From: Heterocephalus glaber
Lineage: Eukaryota > Chordata > Mammalia > Rodentia > Bathyergidae
DNA: 64,000 bases
Direction of reading: 5' to 3'
Assembly (NCBI RefSeq): GCF_000247695.1
Contig: NW_004624795.1
Coordinates: forward strand, 6,846,899-6,910,898
Both the position numbers and the translations under genes were made by a program. Below are positions 1 through 10,740 of this stretch, in pieces. Under the pieces are notes generated by a model. The model saw only the letters and a list, made by a program, of their open reading frames with translations, had not been told where the DNA came from and ran no database searches. How positions within the stretch are numbered: the stretch's first letter is position 1; every line of letters starts with the position of its first letter.

Positions 1-65
1 GATCAAACTCAGGACCTTGTGCTTGCGAGGCAGGTGGCAGCACCACTGAGCTAAGTCCCCACCCC
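1..65 (-). mobile_element. ID-like SINE, cut by window edge
   Basis: Reverse-complement ID body with inverted B box (GATCAAACTC) and A box (CCACTGAGCTAA). Its tail lies outside the window. Confidence 0.8.
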
Positions 66-455
66 TCCTCTTTCTGATATTAACTATACCCCAGGGTAAC
101 TGGACAGCTAGCTGATCAGGGAAGTTCTCCTTTACAAGAAAACTTAGCTAATAGATGCTGAGTAACTGAATTAGGATGTGCCATTTCCCAACCAGTAATG
201 AACTCATAGGGAATATTCCATCACTATTCAGATTTTGCTGACTGTCTCATAAATACTTTTACAATCAGGATATAAGAAGGTCTGTCCATTGCACTTGGAT
301 GGTAAATCTCTAGACTCTCTTTTATCATTCTCCAGTACTTGCCACCAAACAGATGATCTTATAATGGAATACAATACAGCCATCTAAAGTATAATTCAGA
401 TCTATCTTATAGCCATAGATTATTATCAGTTATTGGTATATAAAATTGAATAGGC

Positions 456-576
456 AGCTGGGGATGGTGGCACATGCCTGTAATCCCAACACTCTGCAAT
501 GTTAGTAGAGGGAGGAGGATCACAAATTCCATTCCAGCCTAAGCAATTTAGTGAGATCCTGTCTCAAAAAAAAATT
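456..576 (+). mobile_element. B1 SINE, degenerate
   Basis: GGTGGCACATGCCTGTAATCCC followed by GTCTCAAAA and an A-rich end; several substitutions from the B1 pattern. Confidence 0.75.
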
Positions 577-1087
577 TGGGGGGGGCTGGGGAAAAATAAA
601 TTCTTTTTAAGGGGCAGCTATGTACCCCAGTGCAAAAGCCCAGTATTGAAAAAAAAATTTCACAGAAAAGTAAAATTATCTGTAAATGTAAGAACACATG
701 CTCAACCACATTAAACATCTGTGAAAAGACAATTAAAACAAGAAGTGGTTTCATGCACATCAGATTGGCAACAGAAATTAAAACATCTGATAGTGCCATG
801 TCTTGGCAAAGATATGGGGAAATAAGAACAGTAATATGCTACTGATGGGCTATAAATCACCATACTTCTTTAACAAGCAAAGGGGCCACATCTAGTGAAG
901 TGTACAAATATATATTCTGCAAGATGGATCCCTGTTTCTAAAGCATGAACTTCTGAGGGGCTCTTACACGTGCACCAGATGATTCTGCAGCAATGTTTGT
1001 AGTAAACGTGTGATACTGCATTACTCAAACGGATCGATGAATAGTGGTGTTTTAAAATAATGCAACATAGAGCAATCAAAAGCAAAG

Positions 1088-1170
1088 AACTAGATGGAGC
1101 TCAGTGGTAGAGCATTTGTCTAGCATGAACACAGCCCAGGGTTTGAGCCCCAGCACTACCAAAAAACCCT
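1088..1170 (+). mobile_element. ID-like SINE, older type
   Basis: Carries the GTAGAGC loop after the A box, like the classical rodent ID, and CCCCAGCACTACC at the 3' end. Confidence 0.75.
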
Positions 1171-1426
1171 AGATGTATAAGTATGTATCAACATAGACAG
1201 GTCCAAAATGTAAATACAGAAAATACAAAAGTATTTGCAAATAGCACAGCACTTAAGAAAAAAAAAATGTTAAGCTCCCAAAACAATATGGACAAAGCCT
1301 GAAAAGCTGTAGTGCTGTGAAGTTTGCTATGTTGTCAAGCAATGTTGTACCTGATGTTGTTAGTTTTGTGCCTCAGTAAATATCTGACCAATATCTTACA
1401 TTTTCACATCTTAAAGCTTGGCATCG

Positions 1427-1540
1427 TGGCTGGGTGCAGCATGCACGCCTGTAAACCCAGCAGTCTGGAGGCTGAGGCAGGATGGCCGTGAGTTCCAACC
1501 CAGCCTGGACTACATAGTGAGACTTTGTCTCATAAAACAA
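1427..1540 (+). mobile_element. B1 SINE
   Basis: Short B1 without the internal duplication, ending CATAGTGAGACTTTGTCTCA. Confidence 0.8.
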
Positions 1541-1629
1541 ACAACAAAAGCCTAGCACTATGGTTTTATTTCAATATTCTGTGGTTATGGAAATATTCTC
1601 CTATTATTCAAAAAAATCAGAAAATGTTA

Positions 1630-1790
1630 AACCAACCACAGTGGCTCATGCTTGTAAGTTCAGTTACTCAGGAGGCCACGGCAGGGGATCAGAAGTTCAG
1701 GACCAGCTTGGACAACTTAGCAAGGGTCTGCCTCAAAATAATATACAAAAAAGTCTAGGAATGTAACTGAGTCAACCCTATGAGGTCATT
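1630..1790 (+). mobile_element. B1-dID composite SINE, degenerate
   Basis: A B1 part ends in CTGCCTCAAAATAATA. It is followed by a worn ID start (GTCTAGGAATGTAACTGAGT). Confidence 0.5.
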
Positions 1791-2003
1791 ACTGTTCCTA
1801 CCCCCACTGACAGAGAGCAATAAGAAACTCGCCCCTAGAAGAGAACCAGAATATAACTAAGGCAATCTGACCACGCATTTGTAGCCACCGCACTATATTA
1901 CATTTTATAGTTTTCTGTATCCTGCTTCGGAGACATTTGCACCCATTATGTACAAGTCCTTTAATGGATGCCCTCCTTAGTTTACCATTTATGACCCGCT
2001 GAG

Positions 2004-2146
2004 AGCTGGGCACAATGGCACAGGCCTATTATCCCAGCACTTGGGAGGCTGAGGCAGGATCGCCTTGAGTTTGAGGCCAGCCTGGGCTACACAGTGAGTT
2101 CAACCCCAGCCTGAATTATACAGCAAGATCCTGTCTCAAAACAAAA
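2004..2146 (+). mobile_element. B1 SINE with internal duplication
   Basis: The CAGCCTGRRYTAYACAG unit occurs twice before GTCTCAAAAC. Confidence 0.85.
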
Positions 2147-2673
2147 CCTGTTATGAGCTAAGGAACTATTTTATTGTAAATGAGGTTAAAGAAATACTGG
2201 GTCTTTAAATGTTTCTTCAATGAGCCAAGATTACAAACTGTGATGGGCAGAGTTTGAGGCATTAATTTTACCTGTTCAGAAATTTTAATTCCTGGCTCTC
2301 TGCTTAGGCCAGGGATCATTAAATCTGAGCAGATTACTGACTGAATTCCCATCCCAACATAAAAGTATCTGTTGGGGTTAAAGCCAAAGCCACTAATGAC
2401 TGGTCGCTGCTGTCCGAAGCTTCCCAGATTGCATCACACAGGGGCCAGGAGTCTGTTCTCCAAGTGTAGCATACATACGATCGTCTTCTCAAAAACTTAC
2501 ACTGCTGATTTTACAAAAGTCCAGCCTGATTCTACCTTTGTGCAACCTATTTAATTTTTAAGGTAAGTGATTTTGAATAGGTAGCCATAACAATAAATAT
2601 TTTTTAATGAGTATTAACAGGTAACTGAAAGAAAATTCAAATTAAAGATTTCATTTGGCAGGAGGTGGTTTCT

Positions 2674-2785
2674 GGTTTTTTGAGACAAGATCTCACTAGG
2701 TAGTTCAGTCTGGCCTGGAACTATGATTCTCCTGCCTCAGCCTCCAGAGTGCTGAAATTACAGGTGTGTGCCACCATGCCCAGCA
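2674..2785 (-). mobile_element. B1 SINE
   Basis: Begins TTTTTTGAGACAAGATCTCAC and ends GCCACCATGCCCAGC, the reverse complement of B1. Confidence 0.85.
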
Positions 2786-2813
2786 AGGATTTCATTATTA
2801 AAATTAGAAATTT

Positions 2814-2895
2814 GGGGTTGGGATATAGCTCACTAGTGGAGCCCTGGCCCTTTGCGCACAAGGCCCTGGGTGTAATCCATAGTACCGAAGGGAAA
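2814..2895 (+). mobile_element. ID-like SINE, diverged
   Basis: TATAGCTCACTAGTGG and GCACAAGGCCCTGGGTG match an altered ID body. Confidence 0.7.
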
Positions 2896-3008
2896 AAACA
2901 AAAGAAGTCTGCCTTATACATAACAGTCTAACAGAGGCATTTAGCCAATATAGATTTTAATGCACACTTTCCTTCAGAATAAATGTTTTCTTCAGAAATA
3001 AAAGTTTG

Positions 3009-3094
3009 AGCCAGAGATTTAGCTCAGTGGTTTCGCCACCTGCTGCGCAAGTGCAAGGACCCGAGTTCAATCCCTGGTACCAAAAAAAAAAAAA
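3009..3094 (+). mobile_element. ID-like SINE
   Basis: Subtype with CTGCTGCGCAAG and GGACCCGAGTTC, followed by a 12-A tail. Confidence 0.9.
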
Positions 3095-3138
3095 TCAACA
3101 GAAATAAAAGTTTAACAATCTTATATGTTACTATAGGG

Positions 3139-3270
3139 CAGTGGTGGTGAACCCATGGCATGTGTGCCTCAGTGAGCTGTCTGTATCAACTGAAAACTCT
3201 CATCGCTTCTCGGCCTTTTGGCTAAAATCAAGTGGAACTGAAAACTCTAAAAGGTTCGCCATCACTCCTG
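3139..3270. mobile_element. Short palindromic element (hAT-like MITE?), copy 1
   Basis: The two ends are inverted repeats: CAGTGGTGGTGAACCC on the left, and on the right a sequence whose reverse complement is CAGGAGTGATGGCGAACC. After removing an internal insertion (3201-3248) it aligns along its length with the 85-bp element at 9891-9975, so the two are copies of one repeat. There is no coding capacity. The size, the CAG ends and the inverted termini suggest a non-autonomous DNA transposon, perhaps hAT. I could not find a clean 8-bp target duplication, so the class is an inference. Confidence 0.5.
3201..3235 (+). pseudogene. 3'-truncated U2 snRNA retro-insertion
   Basis: Bases 3202-3234 match the first 33 nt of U2 snRNA (starts ATCGCTTCTCGGCCTTTTGG) with one difference. 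The fragment is flanked by a perfect 13-bp direct repeat, AACTGAAAACTCT, at 3188-3200 and 3236-3248. There is no A tail. A target-site duplication around a 5' fragment of an snRNA marks reverse transcription and insertion, as in the known class of 3'-truncated snRNA pseudogenes. It is not a functional RNA gene, because the Sm site and most stem-loops are missing. Confidence 0.85.
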
Positions 3271-3307
3271 TAGGGTAACTGCTGAATCCTAATCAGAAAC
3301 ATCCCCA

Positions 3308-3430
3308 AGCCAAAGGTGGTGGCACATGTCTATAATCCCAGCTCAAGAGGAACAGGCTGCAGGGTCATTTGTGCCCAGCAATTTGAGACTAGGCTGGGTA
3401 ACATAGTAAGATCCCATCTCAAAAAAACTA
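3308..3430 (+). mobile_element. B1 SINE, diverged
   Basis: GGTGGCACATGTCTATAATCCC at the start; the central part is altered; ends in ATCTCAAAAAAAC. Confidence 0.7.
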
Positions 3431-3574
3431 AAAAGTCTGAAGATATTAAACAACTGGTTAAAATTATGTTTTAGAACTTAATCTTTATTTGTGTGGGAAA
3501 TCTACCCACACTCAACTTATTTACTTCTCAATCAGTAACTCAGACACAAGTATTTGTGGCTAAAAAAAAAAAAA

Positions 3575-3662
3575 GCACCGGGGATTTAGCTCAGTGGTTT
3601 CACCACCTGCCGCGCAAGCACAAGGACCCGAGTTTCATCCCCAGCACCAAAAAAAAAAAAAA
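3575..3662 (+). mobile_element. ID-like SINE
   Basis: Intact A box and near-intact B box (GTTTCATCC), with a 14-A tail. Confidence 0.9.
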
Positions 3663-3733
3663 GAACAGAGCCACTATTAAGTTTAAGATAATCAGAATCA
3701 CTGTGCTTGCCCATGACTACATAGCTAGAAATG

Positions 3734-3872
3734 AGCCGGGAATGGTGGCACACACCTGTGATCCCAGCCCTCAGAAGGCTGAGGCAGGAAGTTTGCCACG
3801 AGTTCAAGAATACACTGGGCTACACTGTCAGTTCAAGGTCTTCATAGCCAAACTCTGTAAACAAGCAAACAA
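3734..3872 (+). mobile_element. B1 SINE with internal duplication
   Basis: GCCGGGAATGGTGGCACACACCTGTGATCCC is split here only by typing; two AGTTCAAG units follow, and the tail is GCAAACAAACAAAC. Confidence 0.75.
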
Positions 3873-4038
3873 ACAAACCAAACATACATAGCTAGAAATG
3901 AACAGAACCAGGATTTTAAGAATTACCTAGGCCAACCTTTCCAAATATAGGCATGTGCCATCACACCTGGACTTCAAAAATACTTCTGACAGTAGTTTTA
4001 ATGACCTAAATATTGCAATTTTTAAAATGTATATAAAT

Positions 4039-4135
4039 GGGCCAGGGATTTAGCTCAGTGGTTCCTCTGCCTGCCTTGCAACCACAAGGTCCCAAGTTGG
4101 ATCTCGGTACCAAAAAGAAAGAAAGAAAGAAAGAA
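4039..4135 (+). mobile_element. ID-like SINE with (GAAA)n tail
   Basis: Subtype with CTGCCTTGCAA and AAGGTCC. The A tail has turned into a GAAA microsatellite. Confidence 0.85.
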
Positions 4136-4236
4136 ATATTTCTACAGTATTACTATACATAGGACAATGTAGGTAAAGTGTCTGAAATAACTATACTCGG
4201 GAGAGGTCTTAATTTTTCTGCATGTTCCAAAGTCAA

Positions 4237-4352
4237 AAGTGTGGTGGTGCGTGTCTGTAATCCCAGTACTCTGGTAAACTGAGGCAGGAGGATTGCAAAT
4301 TCAAGTCCAGCCTGGGCAACTTAGCAACTTGCTGAGAACCTGTCTCAAAAAA
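4237..4352 (+). mobile_element. B1 SINE
   Basis: Carries the GCAACTTAGCAA variant at the 3' part, the form found in B1-dID composites, and ends CCTGTCTCAAAA. Confidence 0.8.
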
Positions 4353-4359
4353 GGCTGGG

Positions 4360-4572
4360 AGCCAAGTGTGGTGGCGCACACCTCTGATCCCAGAACTCGG
4401 GAAGCTGAGGCAGGAGGATCACGTGAGTTCAAGGCCAGGCTGGGTCACATGGTGAGTTCAAGGTCAGCCTGCACTATAAAGCAAGACTCTGTCTCAAAAA
4501 TAAATAAATAAAAGGTTGGGGATGTAGCTCAGTGAGAAGGAGCTGGTTCAATTCCCATTAAAGCAAAAATTA
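4360..4572 (+). mobile_element. B1 (duplicated type) plus dID, composite
   Basis: A duplicated-type B1 ends in (AATA)n. A shortened ID follows directly (GGTTGGGGATGTAGCTCAGT, then GGTTCAATTCCC). Confidence 0.75.
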
Positions 4573-4851
4573 AAAAATAAAAAAGGTCAAAGCCCTGACT
4601 GAAGAACTTTTTGGAGGTTTTAGCATAACTTGGCAGCAAGAGTAAGGGCACTAACTGAATGCACAAAGAGAACTTTTTAAATGGTTAGGCTTAGAAATTT
4701 GACCTTTAGGGTATTTATCCATCCAACCAACAGATATCTAGCAAGTACCAACTGCATCCTAGCATTTTGGTGGGGGAATAATAGCAATAGGTTAACTTGA
4801 TACAATATAGAAAATGCTAAGAACAAGCAATATATGCAGGTTTCTTAGGGG

Positions 4852-5000
4852 GCCAAGGAAGGTGGATCAGCCTGGGCGACTTAATGAGACCCAGTCTCAA
4901 AATACAAAATAAAAAAGTCTGGGGAAGTAGCACTGCGGCAGGCTTCTTGCCTAACATGCAAGGCCCCAGGTTCGAGCTCTGGCACAGGGGGAAAAAAAAC
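4852..5000 (+). mobile_element. B1 fragment plus ID, older composite
   Basis: A 3' B1 piece (CAGCCTGGGCGACTTAATGAG) is joined to an ID with CATGCAAGGCCCCAGGTTCGAG. Confidence 0.65.
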
Positions 5001-5215
5001 AGGAAAGGGAAATGGCAGCGTGCTGTGGGAGGATCCAAACTTGGGTGTTCATAAAAGGCATCCCAGAATTGAAACTTAAAAGATGAATACAATTAGGCAG
5101 TCAGTGAGAAAGAGAGTGCTAAGCAAAGAGACAGCTTTTATGAAGGCCCAGAGAGAACCTCTTTGGCAAAACAAACTGAAAGTATTCAGTGTGGCTCACA
5201 AAGAAACAGGAGAGT

Positions 5216-5293
5216 AGGGCCGGGGATTTAGCTCAGTGGTTCCAGTGCCTCCCTTGCAAGCACAAGGACCTGAGTTCGATCCCGGCACCAAAA
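5216..5293 (+). mobile_element. ID-like SINE with perfect target duplication
   Basis: A 17-bp duplication, CAAAGAAACAGGAGAGT, lies at 5199-5215 and 5294-5310. This fixes the element ends and shows retroposition. Confidence 0.95.
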
Positions 5294-5363
5294 CAAAGAA
5301 ACAGGAGAGTGACAGGGGAAAGCTAGATCCCAAGGCCTTAGGTCACTTCAAGAACTTTAGACA

Positions 5364-5485
5364 GCCAGGTGTGGCAGTACACACCTTTGATCCCAGTACT
5401 TGAGAGGCTGAGGCAGGAGGATCCCATTGAGTTTAAACCCAGCCTGAACTACACAGGGAGACCCTGTTTCAAAAAACAAACCAAA
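5364..5485 (+). mobile_element. B1 SINE
   Basis: GCCAGGTGTGGCAGTACACACC at the start and GGGAGACCCTGTTTCAAAA at the end. Confidence 0.8.
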
Positions 5486-5624
5486 AAAATAAGAATTTTA
5501 GACAGAACCACAGAGTTTTCAGGTATGGAAATTATCTGATCAGATTTCCATTTGGGAGAAATAGGCAGCTTAGAGGTTGGTGATATTAGAAACAAAAATC
5601 AGTTATGTATCCCTAAAGTCACTC

Positions 5625-5710
5625 TCACTTCCTGTGTGACAGGCACCGGGCTACAGCGGTGAATGACACAGGTTCCAGCTTCGTGGAGTTGGCATTCAGG
5701 GTGACAGCTT
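5625..5710 (+). mobile_element. LINE-2 3' fragment (ancient)
   Basis: CTGTGTGACAGGCACCGGGC, then CAGCGGTGAATGACACAGG and GTGGAGTTGGCATTCAGGG follow the order of words typical of the L2 3' end. Confidence 0.6.
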
Positions 5711-5789
5711 CAGTGGTCTGCACCAAGTGGCAGAGACAGATCTGGAAAGAAAGGAAGAGATTCGGGAGCTGCTTCCCAGATGGAAGTGG

Positions 5790-5905
5790 ACCAGCAGGGT
5801 GTGATGGTGCACACCCAACTACTTTGGAGGCCCCGCTTGAGCTCAGGACCCCAAGACCAGCCTGGACAACAGGAGGAGGGAGGGAAGAAGAAAGAAAGGA
5901 AAAAA
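5790..5905 (+). mobile_element. B1 SINE, strongly diverged
   Basis: GGTGTGATGGTGCACACCC and CCAGCCTGGACAACA remain; ends in a GGA/GAAA-rich tail. Confidence 0.55.
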
Positions 5906-6546
5906 GAGAAGCAATGGCAGTGAAGGGGATGGTACAGTTTCCGGCCAGGGAGATGGCAGTTCCTTCACGGGGACAGGGAAGCCAACTTGGGAGCTAAGCT
6001 CAGTTTTGGAGAGCTCGTGACACTGTTGCCCAACAGGCAATGTAATGAGAATCCCAAGTTCCTGAGAGAGCACAGGGGCTCCAGGAGGGAGAGGGCCCAG
6101 TCCCGGCACAGCGAGGGACTCCATCCCACCTACCTGCTCAGTCAGAGCGCCGAGGAAGCCAGCATTAACCTGCAGGAGGGGAGTCCCACAGCGGTCAGAC
6201 AGGCAAAAGGAAGGCCCATTTCATAGTCACATCGCCCAGCAGACTGTTTCTCAATGGAACGTGGGGTGGGAGGCCCTAGGTTTGGTCCTCAGCACTGCAA
6301 AAAGCCCCTAAAACCAAATAAACAAATAGCAACCCTGTTTCTCAATGGGAGGAGTAGACCAAGAGTTCAACACAGCTGAGAAGTCAGGCAGCAGGAGGAA
6401 CCAGGCGTGGTGACACAGACTGCAGGACCCTGTACAGAGGGAGGGCGGCCAGGGCTCCACAGGCTGGGCTCAGAATGTGAGGGTATGACTCAGCAGGAGG
6501 GCACCTGCCCAGCCTGTGCAGGCCCTTGCTTCTGTCTCCGGGAGAA
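5906..6546. other. Intronic sequence with worn SINE remnants
   Basis: Short decayed ID (6260-6310) and B1/ID (6398-6545) pieces are recognisable. The rest is unique intron with no supported gene. Confidence 0.4.
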
Positions 6547-7009
6547 AAATTTTTAAATCCTGAGGATAGAAGAAATGCACTTATGAGAGATATGTACTTT
6601 TCTAAATTTTCTACAGTAAAGAGGGGTTTGGGATCTAAGTAGTTATTCTTATTTGCTGGAAGGGCAGCTTACTTTTATAAACCTGTCTGCTCCTCCTGAA
6701 GCGATTCTGTGCTCTTCATCCCAACACCACTTGTTCTCCACACAGTGCCCCTCACAATCTGCTGTTGCTGTTCTGTCCATGCTTTATTTACGAGATGAAC
6801 TCCAGGCAAGCCCAAACTACCCTCACTGTTTTGCTCGAGGCCACTTCCCCAGAGCCTAGAACAGTGCGTAAGTGTGTGTGCACATCCACACCCACACACC
6901 GCATACACAGACAGAAATAAAACCCCACTAAATCCAGGCACTAGCTAAAGAGATGATATGCTTTTAATTGCTCTATATGTTTGGAAATTTTCCTAATCAA
7001 AAGCAGGAA

Positions 7010-7165
7010 AAAATAAGAAAGAAAGAAAGAGAGAGAGAGAGAGAAAGAAAAGAAAAAAGAAAAGAAAAGAAAAGAAAAGAAAAGAAAAGAAAAGAAAAGA
7101 AAAGAAAAGAAAGAAGGGAGGGAGGGAGGGAGGGAGGGAAGGAGGGAAGCAAGCAAGCAAGCAGG
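7010..7165 (+). repeat. Purine-only microsatellite tract
   Basis: Runs of (GAAA)n, (GA)n, (GAAAA)n, (GGGA)n and (GCAA)n follow one another for about 155 bp. Apart from the last part the plus strand is all purine. It immediately precedes a B1 element. Confidence 0.95.
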
Positions 7166-7167
7166 AA

Positions 7168-7290
7168 GCTGGGCACGGTGGCACACACTTGCGTTTGTAA
7201 TCCCAGCTCTCTGAAAGGCTGAGGCAGGAGGATCACAAGTTCAAAACCAGCCTGGGCAACTCAGTGAAATCCTGTCTCAAAGCAAAATAA
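7168..7290 (+). mobile_element. B1 SINE
   Basis: GCTGGGCACGGTGGCACACA start, with GCAACTCAGTGAAATCC in the 3' part. Confidence 0.85.
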
Positions 7291-7291
7291 C

Positions 7292-7445
7292 AAGCTGGTG
7301 TGGTGCACACCTATAATCCCATTACTCAGGAGGCTGAGGCAGGAGGATCACTGTGAGTTCAAGGGCAACCTGGGCTGCATAGTGAGTTTAAGGCCAGCCT
7401 GAACTATATAGTGAGACTTTGTCTCCAAAACACCAAAAACCAAAC
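7292..7445 (+). mobile_element. B1 SINE with internal duplication
   Basis: Directly follows the previous B1. AGTGAGTTTAAGGCCAGCC repeats the 3' unit. Confidence 0.85.
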
Positions 7446-7499
7446 AAAGAAAAACAAAACCCACAAAAAAAACCCCTAGTTTTTTGTTTGTTTACTTAA

Positions 7500-7641
7500 T
7501 TTTATGAGACAGGGTCTTGCTATGTAGTTCAGGGTGGCCTTGAACTCAGTATGCACCCCAAACTACCCTCCAACTCAGACTGATCCTTCTGCTTCAACCT
7601 CTCAAGTAATGCGATTACAGGTCTGTGCCACCACACCTGGC
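7500..7641 (-). mobile_element. B1 SINE with internal duplication
   Basis: Opens TTATGAGACAGGGTCTTGC and ends GTGCCACCACACCTGGC. Confidence 0.85.
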
Positions 7642-7709
7642 AAAAATAGGTATTTTCAAATTCCTGATAATAATCATGCCATAGCCTCAACTTAAAAACT
7701 TCCCTACCA

Positions 7710-7795
7710 AGGGCCAGGGATTTAGCTCAGTGGTGCCATGCCTGCCTTGGGAGCACAAGATCCTGAGTTTGGTCCCTGGTACCAGAAAAGAAAAA
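7710..7795 (+). mobile_element. ID-like SINE
   Basis: A box intact; B box GTTTGGTCC is mutated; ends GGTACCAGAAAAG. Confidence 0.9.
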
Positions 7796-7964
7796 CAAAC
7801 AAAAAACAAAAAAACTTCTCTACCATATTAACTCTTCACGCCTAGTGTTCCACTTTTGGAAATCCCATAACAACGGAACATAATAGAATTTTTTTCTCTT
7901 CAAATTCCTGTTCCTTGAATTTTTCTAGGTAACATGTATGAATTTCATGCAAAAATTCAAAAAA

Positions 7965-8052
7965 CTTGGGCCGGGGATTTAGCTTGGTGGTTTCGCCACC
8001 TGCTGCACAAGCACAAGGACCCAAGTTTGATCCTGGTACCAAAAAATTAAAA
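7965..8052 (+). mobile_element. ID-like SINE with target duplication
   Basis: AAAAATTCAAAAAA occurs at 7951-7964 and 8053-8066 around the element. Confidence 0.9.
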
Positions 8053-8208
8053 AAAAATTCAAAAAAAATCCAATCCTCCACACAAACGGACTAATAGGTA
8101 AACTCCTCAGTTCAATTCAAACATTTTGGGCGTGCCTATTATGTCAAACTACTAAGCAATGAAATCCCTAAGGAAAAAAACTGCTGCATTCGAACCAATA
8201 GATAAATA

Positions 8209-9530
8209 TCACTGCCAAAAACCTTTTAGTCCAAAGATTAAAACTAGACCCATATCTATCACCAGGCACTAAACTAAGATCGAAGTGAATAAAAGATCTA
8301 AATATTAAGACAGAAACACTAAACTTTCTGGAAGATAAGTTAGGTAGAACTCCTGAAGATATTGGCATAGGAAAAGACTTTATGAACGAAACCTCAGTAG
8401 CACAGGAACTAGCACAAAGAATCAAAAACTGAGATCTCATCTTATTAAAAAGCTTCTGCAATGCAAGAGAAACCACCAACACAGCTAACAGACAACCTAC
8501 AATGTGGGAAAAAAATTTAGCAGCTGTACCTCAGACAAAGGACTACTATCTAGAATATATAAAGAACTGAAAAAAATCAGACCTCCCAAATTCAAAGACC
8601 CAGTTCAAAAATGGGCATCCGAAATGAACAGAATTTCTCACACAAAGAAGTAAAAGCAGCAAATAAACATATGAAAAAATATTCAACTTCACTGGTCATT
8701 CGAGAGATGTAGATGAAAACAACACTGAGATTCCACCTCACCCCAGAAAGAACGACTGCTATCAAGAAATCAACCAATAACAAATGTTGATGGAGGTGTG
8801 GAGAGAAAGGAACCCTTCTCCATTGTTGGTGGGAGTGCAGACTGGTGCAACCACTGTGGAAATCAGTATGGAGATACCTCAAAGAACTAGGACTAGAGGT
8901 CATTTGACCCAGCTGTTACCCTGCTGGGTATCTTCCCCAAAGAATTAAAAGAATCATACCACAGAGATATATGTGCACCCATGTTTATAGCGGTACAGTT
9001 TGTAATAGCTAAATCTTGGAAGCAGCCCAAATGCCCAGCAACTAGAGACTGGATAGAGAAGATCTGGTTTTTTTATAAAATGGAGTACTCCTCAGCCATA
9101 AAGAACAAGAAACTAGAGACATTTATAGCTAAATGGATGCATATTGAGGCCATACTCTTAAGTGAAATAAATAAGACACACATGTGTAAATCCCGAATAC
9201 TTTCTCTAGTGTGAGAAACTGAAAGTGTAAATAAGGATTAAAATGATTAAAACAAATAATTGATAATTTGAAATAGGAAGAAAAGGTCTAAAGGAGTAGG
9301 CAAAGTGAGGGGTAGAGGAAAGGAGAGAAGGTAAAGAAAAAATATGAGAAAAGGGAAAAATGGAGTCAAAGTCTTTGTAAATAGGGAAGGGCGGAGGGGG
9401 TGAAGGGAGCACAGGGAATGGAGAAAAAAATAAGAACCAAGATACATCATGTACAGGTACAAGCACCCAATGATAAATGTAAATGTATTGTATACCTAAT
9501 ATGTACCAATAAAAGAATTTAAACAAAAAA
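8209..9530 (+). mobile_element. L1 LINE, 3' end (5'-truncated)
   Basis: Contains the distal part of L1 ORF2 (for example the stretch encoding KEWNSAIKN-like words near 9090-9130, and TGGGAGTGCAGACTGGTGCA near 8830), then an A/G-rich 3' UTR, and ends in AATAAAAGAATTTAAACAAAAAAAA. It is collinear with the copy at 32461-33925. The reading frame is broken many times, so it is inactive. Confidence 0.9.
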
Positions 9531-9890
9531 AACCCAAAAATCTTTTAGTGTAAAATAGAATGTATACACACATTCCTAAATATCAGCTCCTTAGATACAC
9601 ATATTAGATATATTATTAAACTGGGTTTATGTTGCATACTTCTGATCTCAATCTAATCATTTAGGTGACAACTGTATTCATTATGAGTGCTGAGCACAGC
9701 AAAAAAAGAGGTGTTTTGAAAATAACTCAGCTATTAGTCAGCAGAACGAAAGAACACATTTGGTGAGGCTCTAAACCAGTTCTCCTTTGAACCTTATGAC
9801 TAAGTATTTAGCCTGCAGTCAAAGGTAAATTGAGGGTGCCAGGAGGTGGGAATCTCCTAGTGTCAAGCACAGAAATGAAGACTGACCCTA

Positions 9891-9975
9891 CAGTAGCGGT
9901 GGCGAACGTATGGCACGTGGGCCGCAGCAGGCTATTTGTATCACTCAAAGCTCGAAAAGCTTCGCCACCCAACAG
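9891..9975. mobile_element. Short palindromic element (hAT-like MITE?), copy 2
   Basis: 85 bp starting CAGTAGCGGTGGCGAAC and ending TTCGCCACCCAACAG. The ends are inverted repeats of each other, and the body aligns with the element at 3139-3270. This copy is uninterrupted and shows the length of the unit. Confidence 0.55.
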
Positions 9976-10101
9976 CTACATTCCAACAATATAGTGAAAT
10001 GTGTCCCCACTCTATTATTTTACCCTCTGATTAGAGGCACCTGATCCAATTAGGTATCATGCCCAATTTGGTATTGTGCTGTGGTTTTAACTAAGTACAG
10101 T

Positions 10102-10196
10102 AAAAATGTACCCCAGGCTGGCCTTGAACTCACCATCCTTCTGCCTCAACCTCCCAAATGCTGGAATTACAGGTGTGCACCACCATGTCTAGCTTT
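10102..10196 (-). mobile_element. B1 SINE, 5' part
   Basis: CCAGGCTGGCCTTGAACTC to CACCACCATGTCTAGC; the 3' part of the element is missing. Confidence 0.8.
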
Positions 10197-10301
10197 GAAG
10201 CATGTCTTTAAATGTACTGGTTTAATCCACAAAATAACTTAGGTAATATACAGATTAATGAAGCATTAGAAAGTATCCTGAGCATTCTAAAACTTAGCTT
10301 T

Positions 10302-10581
10302 CCTGGGGGTGGTAACACATGTCTGTAATCCTAGCACTCGGGAGGCTGAGGCAGGAGGATTGCTACAAGTTTGAGGCCAGCCTGGGCTACACAGTAGGGT
10401 TCAAGGACAGCCTCAACTACATAGCAAGACCCTGTCTCAAAAAACCAAAAATAAGGGGCCAGGGATTTAGCTCAGTGGTCCCGCTGTCTGCTTCACAAGC
10501 ACAAGGTCCCGGTTCAATCCCCAGTACCAAAAAATAAATAGATAGACAGATAGATAGATAGATAGATAGATAAATAAAAAT
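10302..10581 (+). mobile_element. B1 plus ID-like SINE sharing one target duplication
   Basis: A duplicated-type B1 (10302-10446) is followed by an ID-like element (10455-10535) and a (GATA)n tail. AAAACTTAGCTTT at 10289-10301 and 10582-10594 flanks the whole block. Either the two moved as a unit, or the ID entered the A tail of the B1 after it inserted. The second is the simpler reading. Confidence 0.85.
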
Positions 10582-10740
10582 AAAACTTAGCTTTAAATGA
10601 GTAATTAAGATCTAGTAACATTCCAAAACACAGCTGACCCTTTCTCTACCAGAGTAACTAGAGGAGCCAAATCAGAACCTGAGTCACTCTGGGACCAAGA
10701 CCTGTGGCCAGCTGAAGATATCAAAAGATACTGGTTTCTG

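Noticed and set aside
3009..3094. tRNA gene (A and B boxes, clover-leaf-like start)
   Set aside because: The body ends in GGTACC plus an A tail and recurs dozens of times with target repeats, so it is a SINE. No true tRNA gene was found in the window.
7010..7165. CRISPR-like array of short repeats
   Set aside because: It is a simple microsatellite in a mammalian genome with no spacers.
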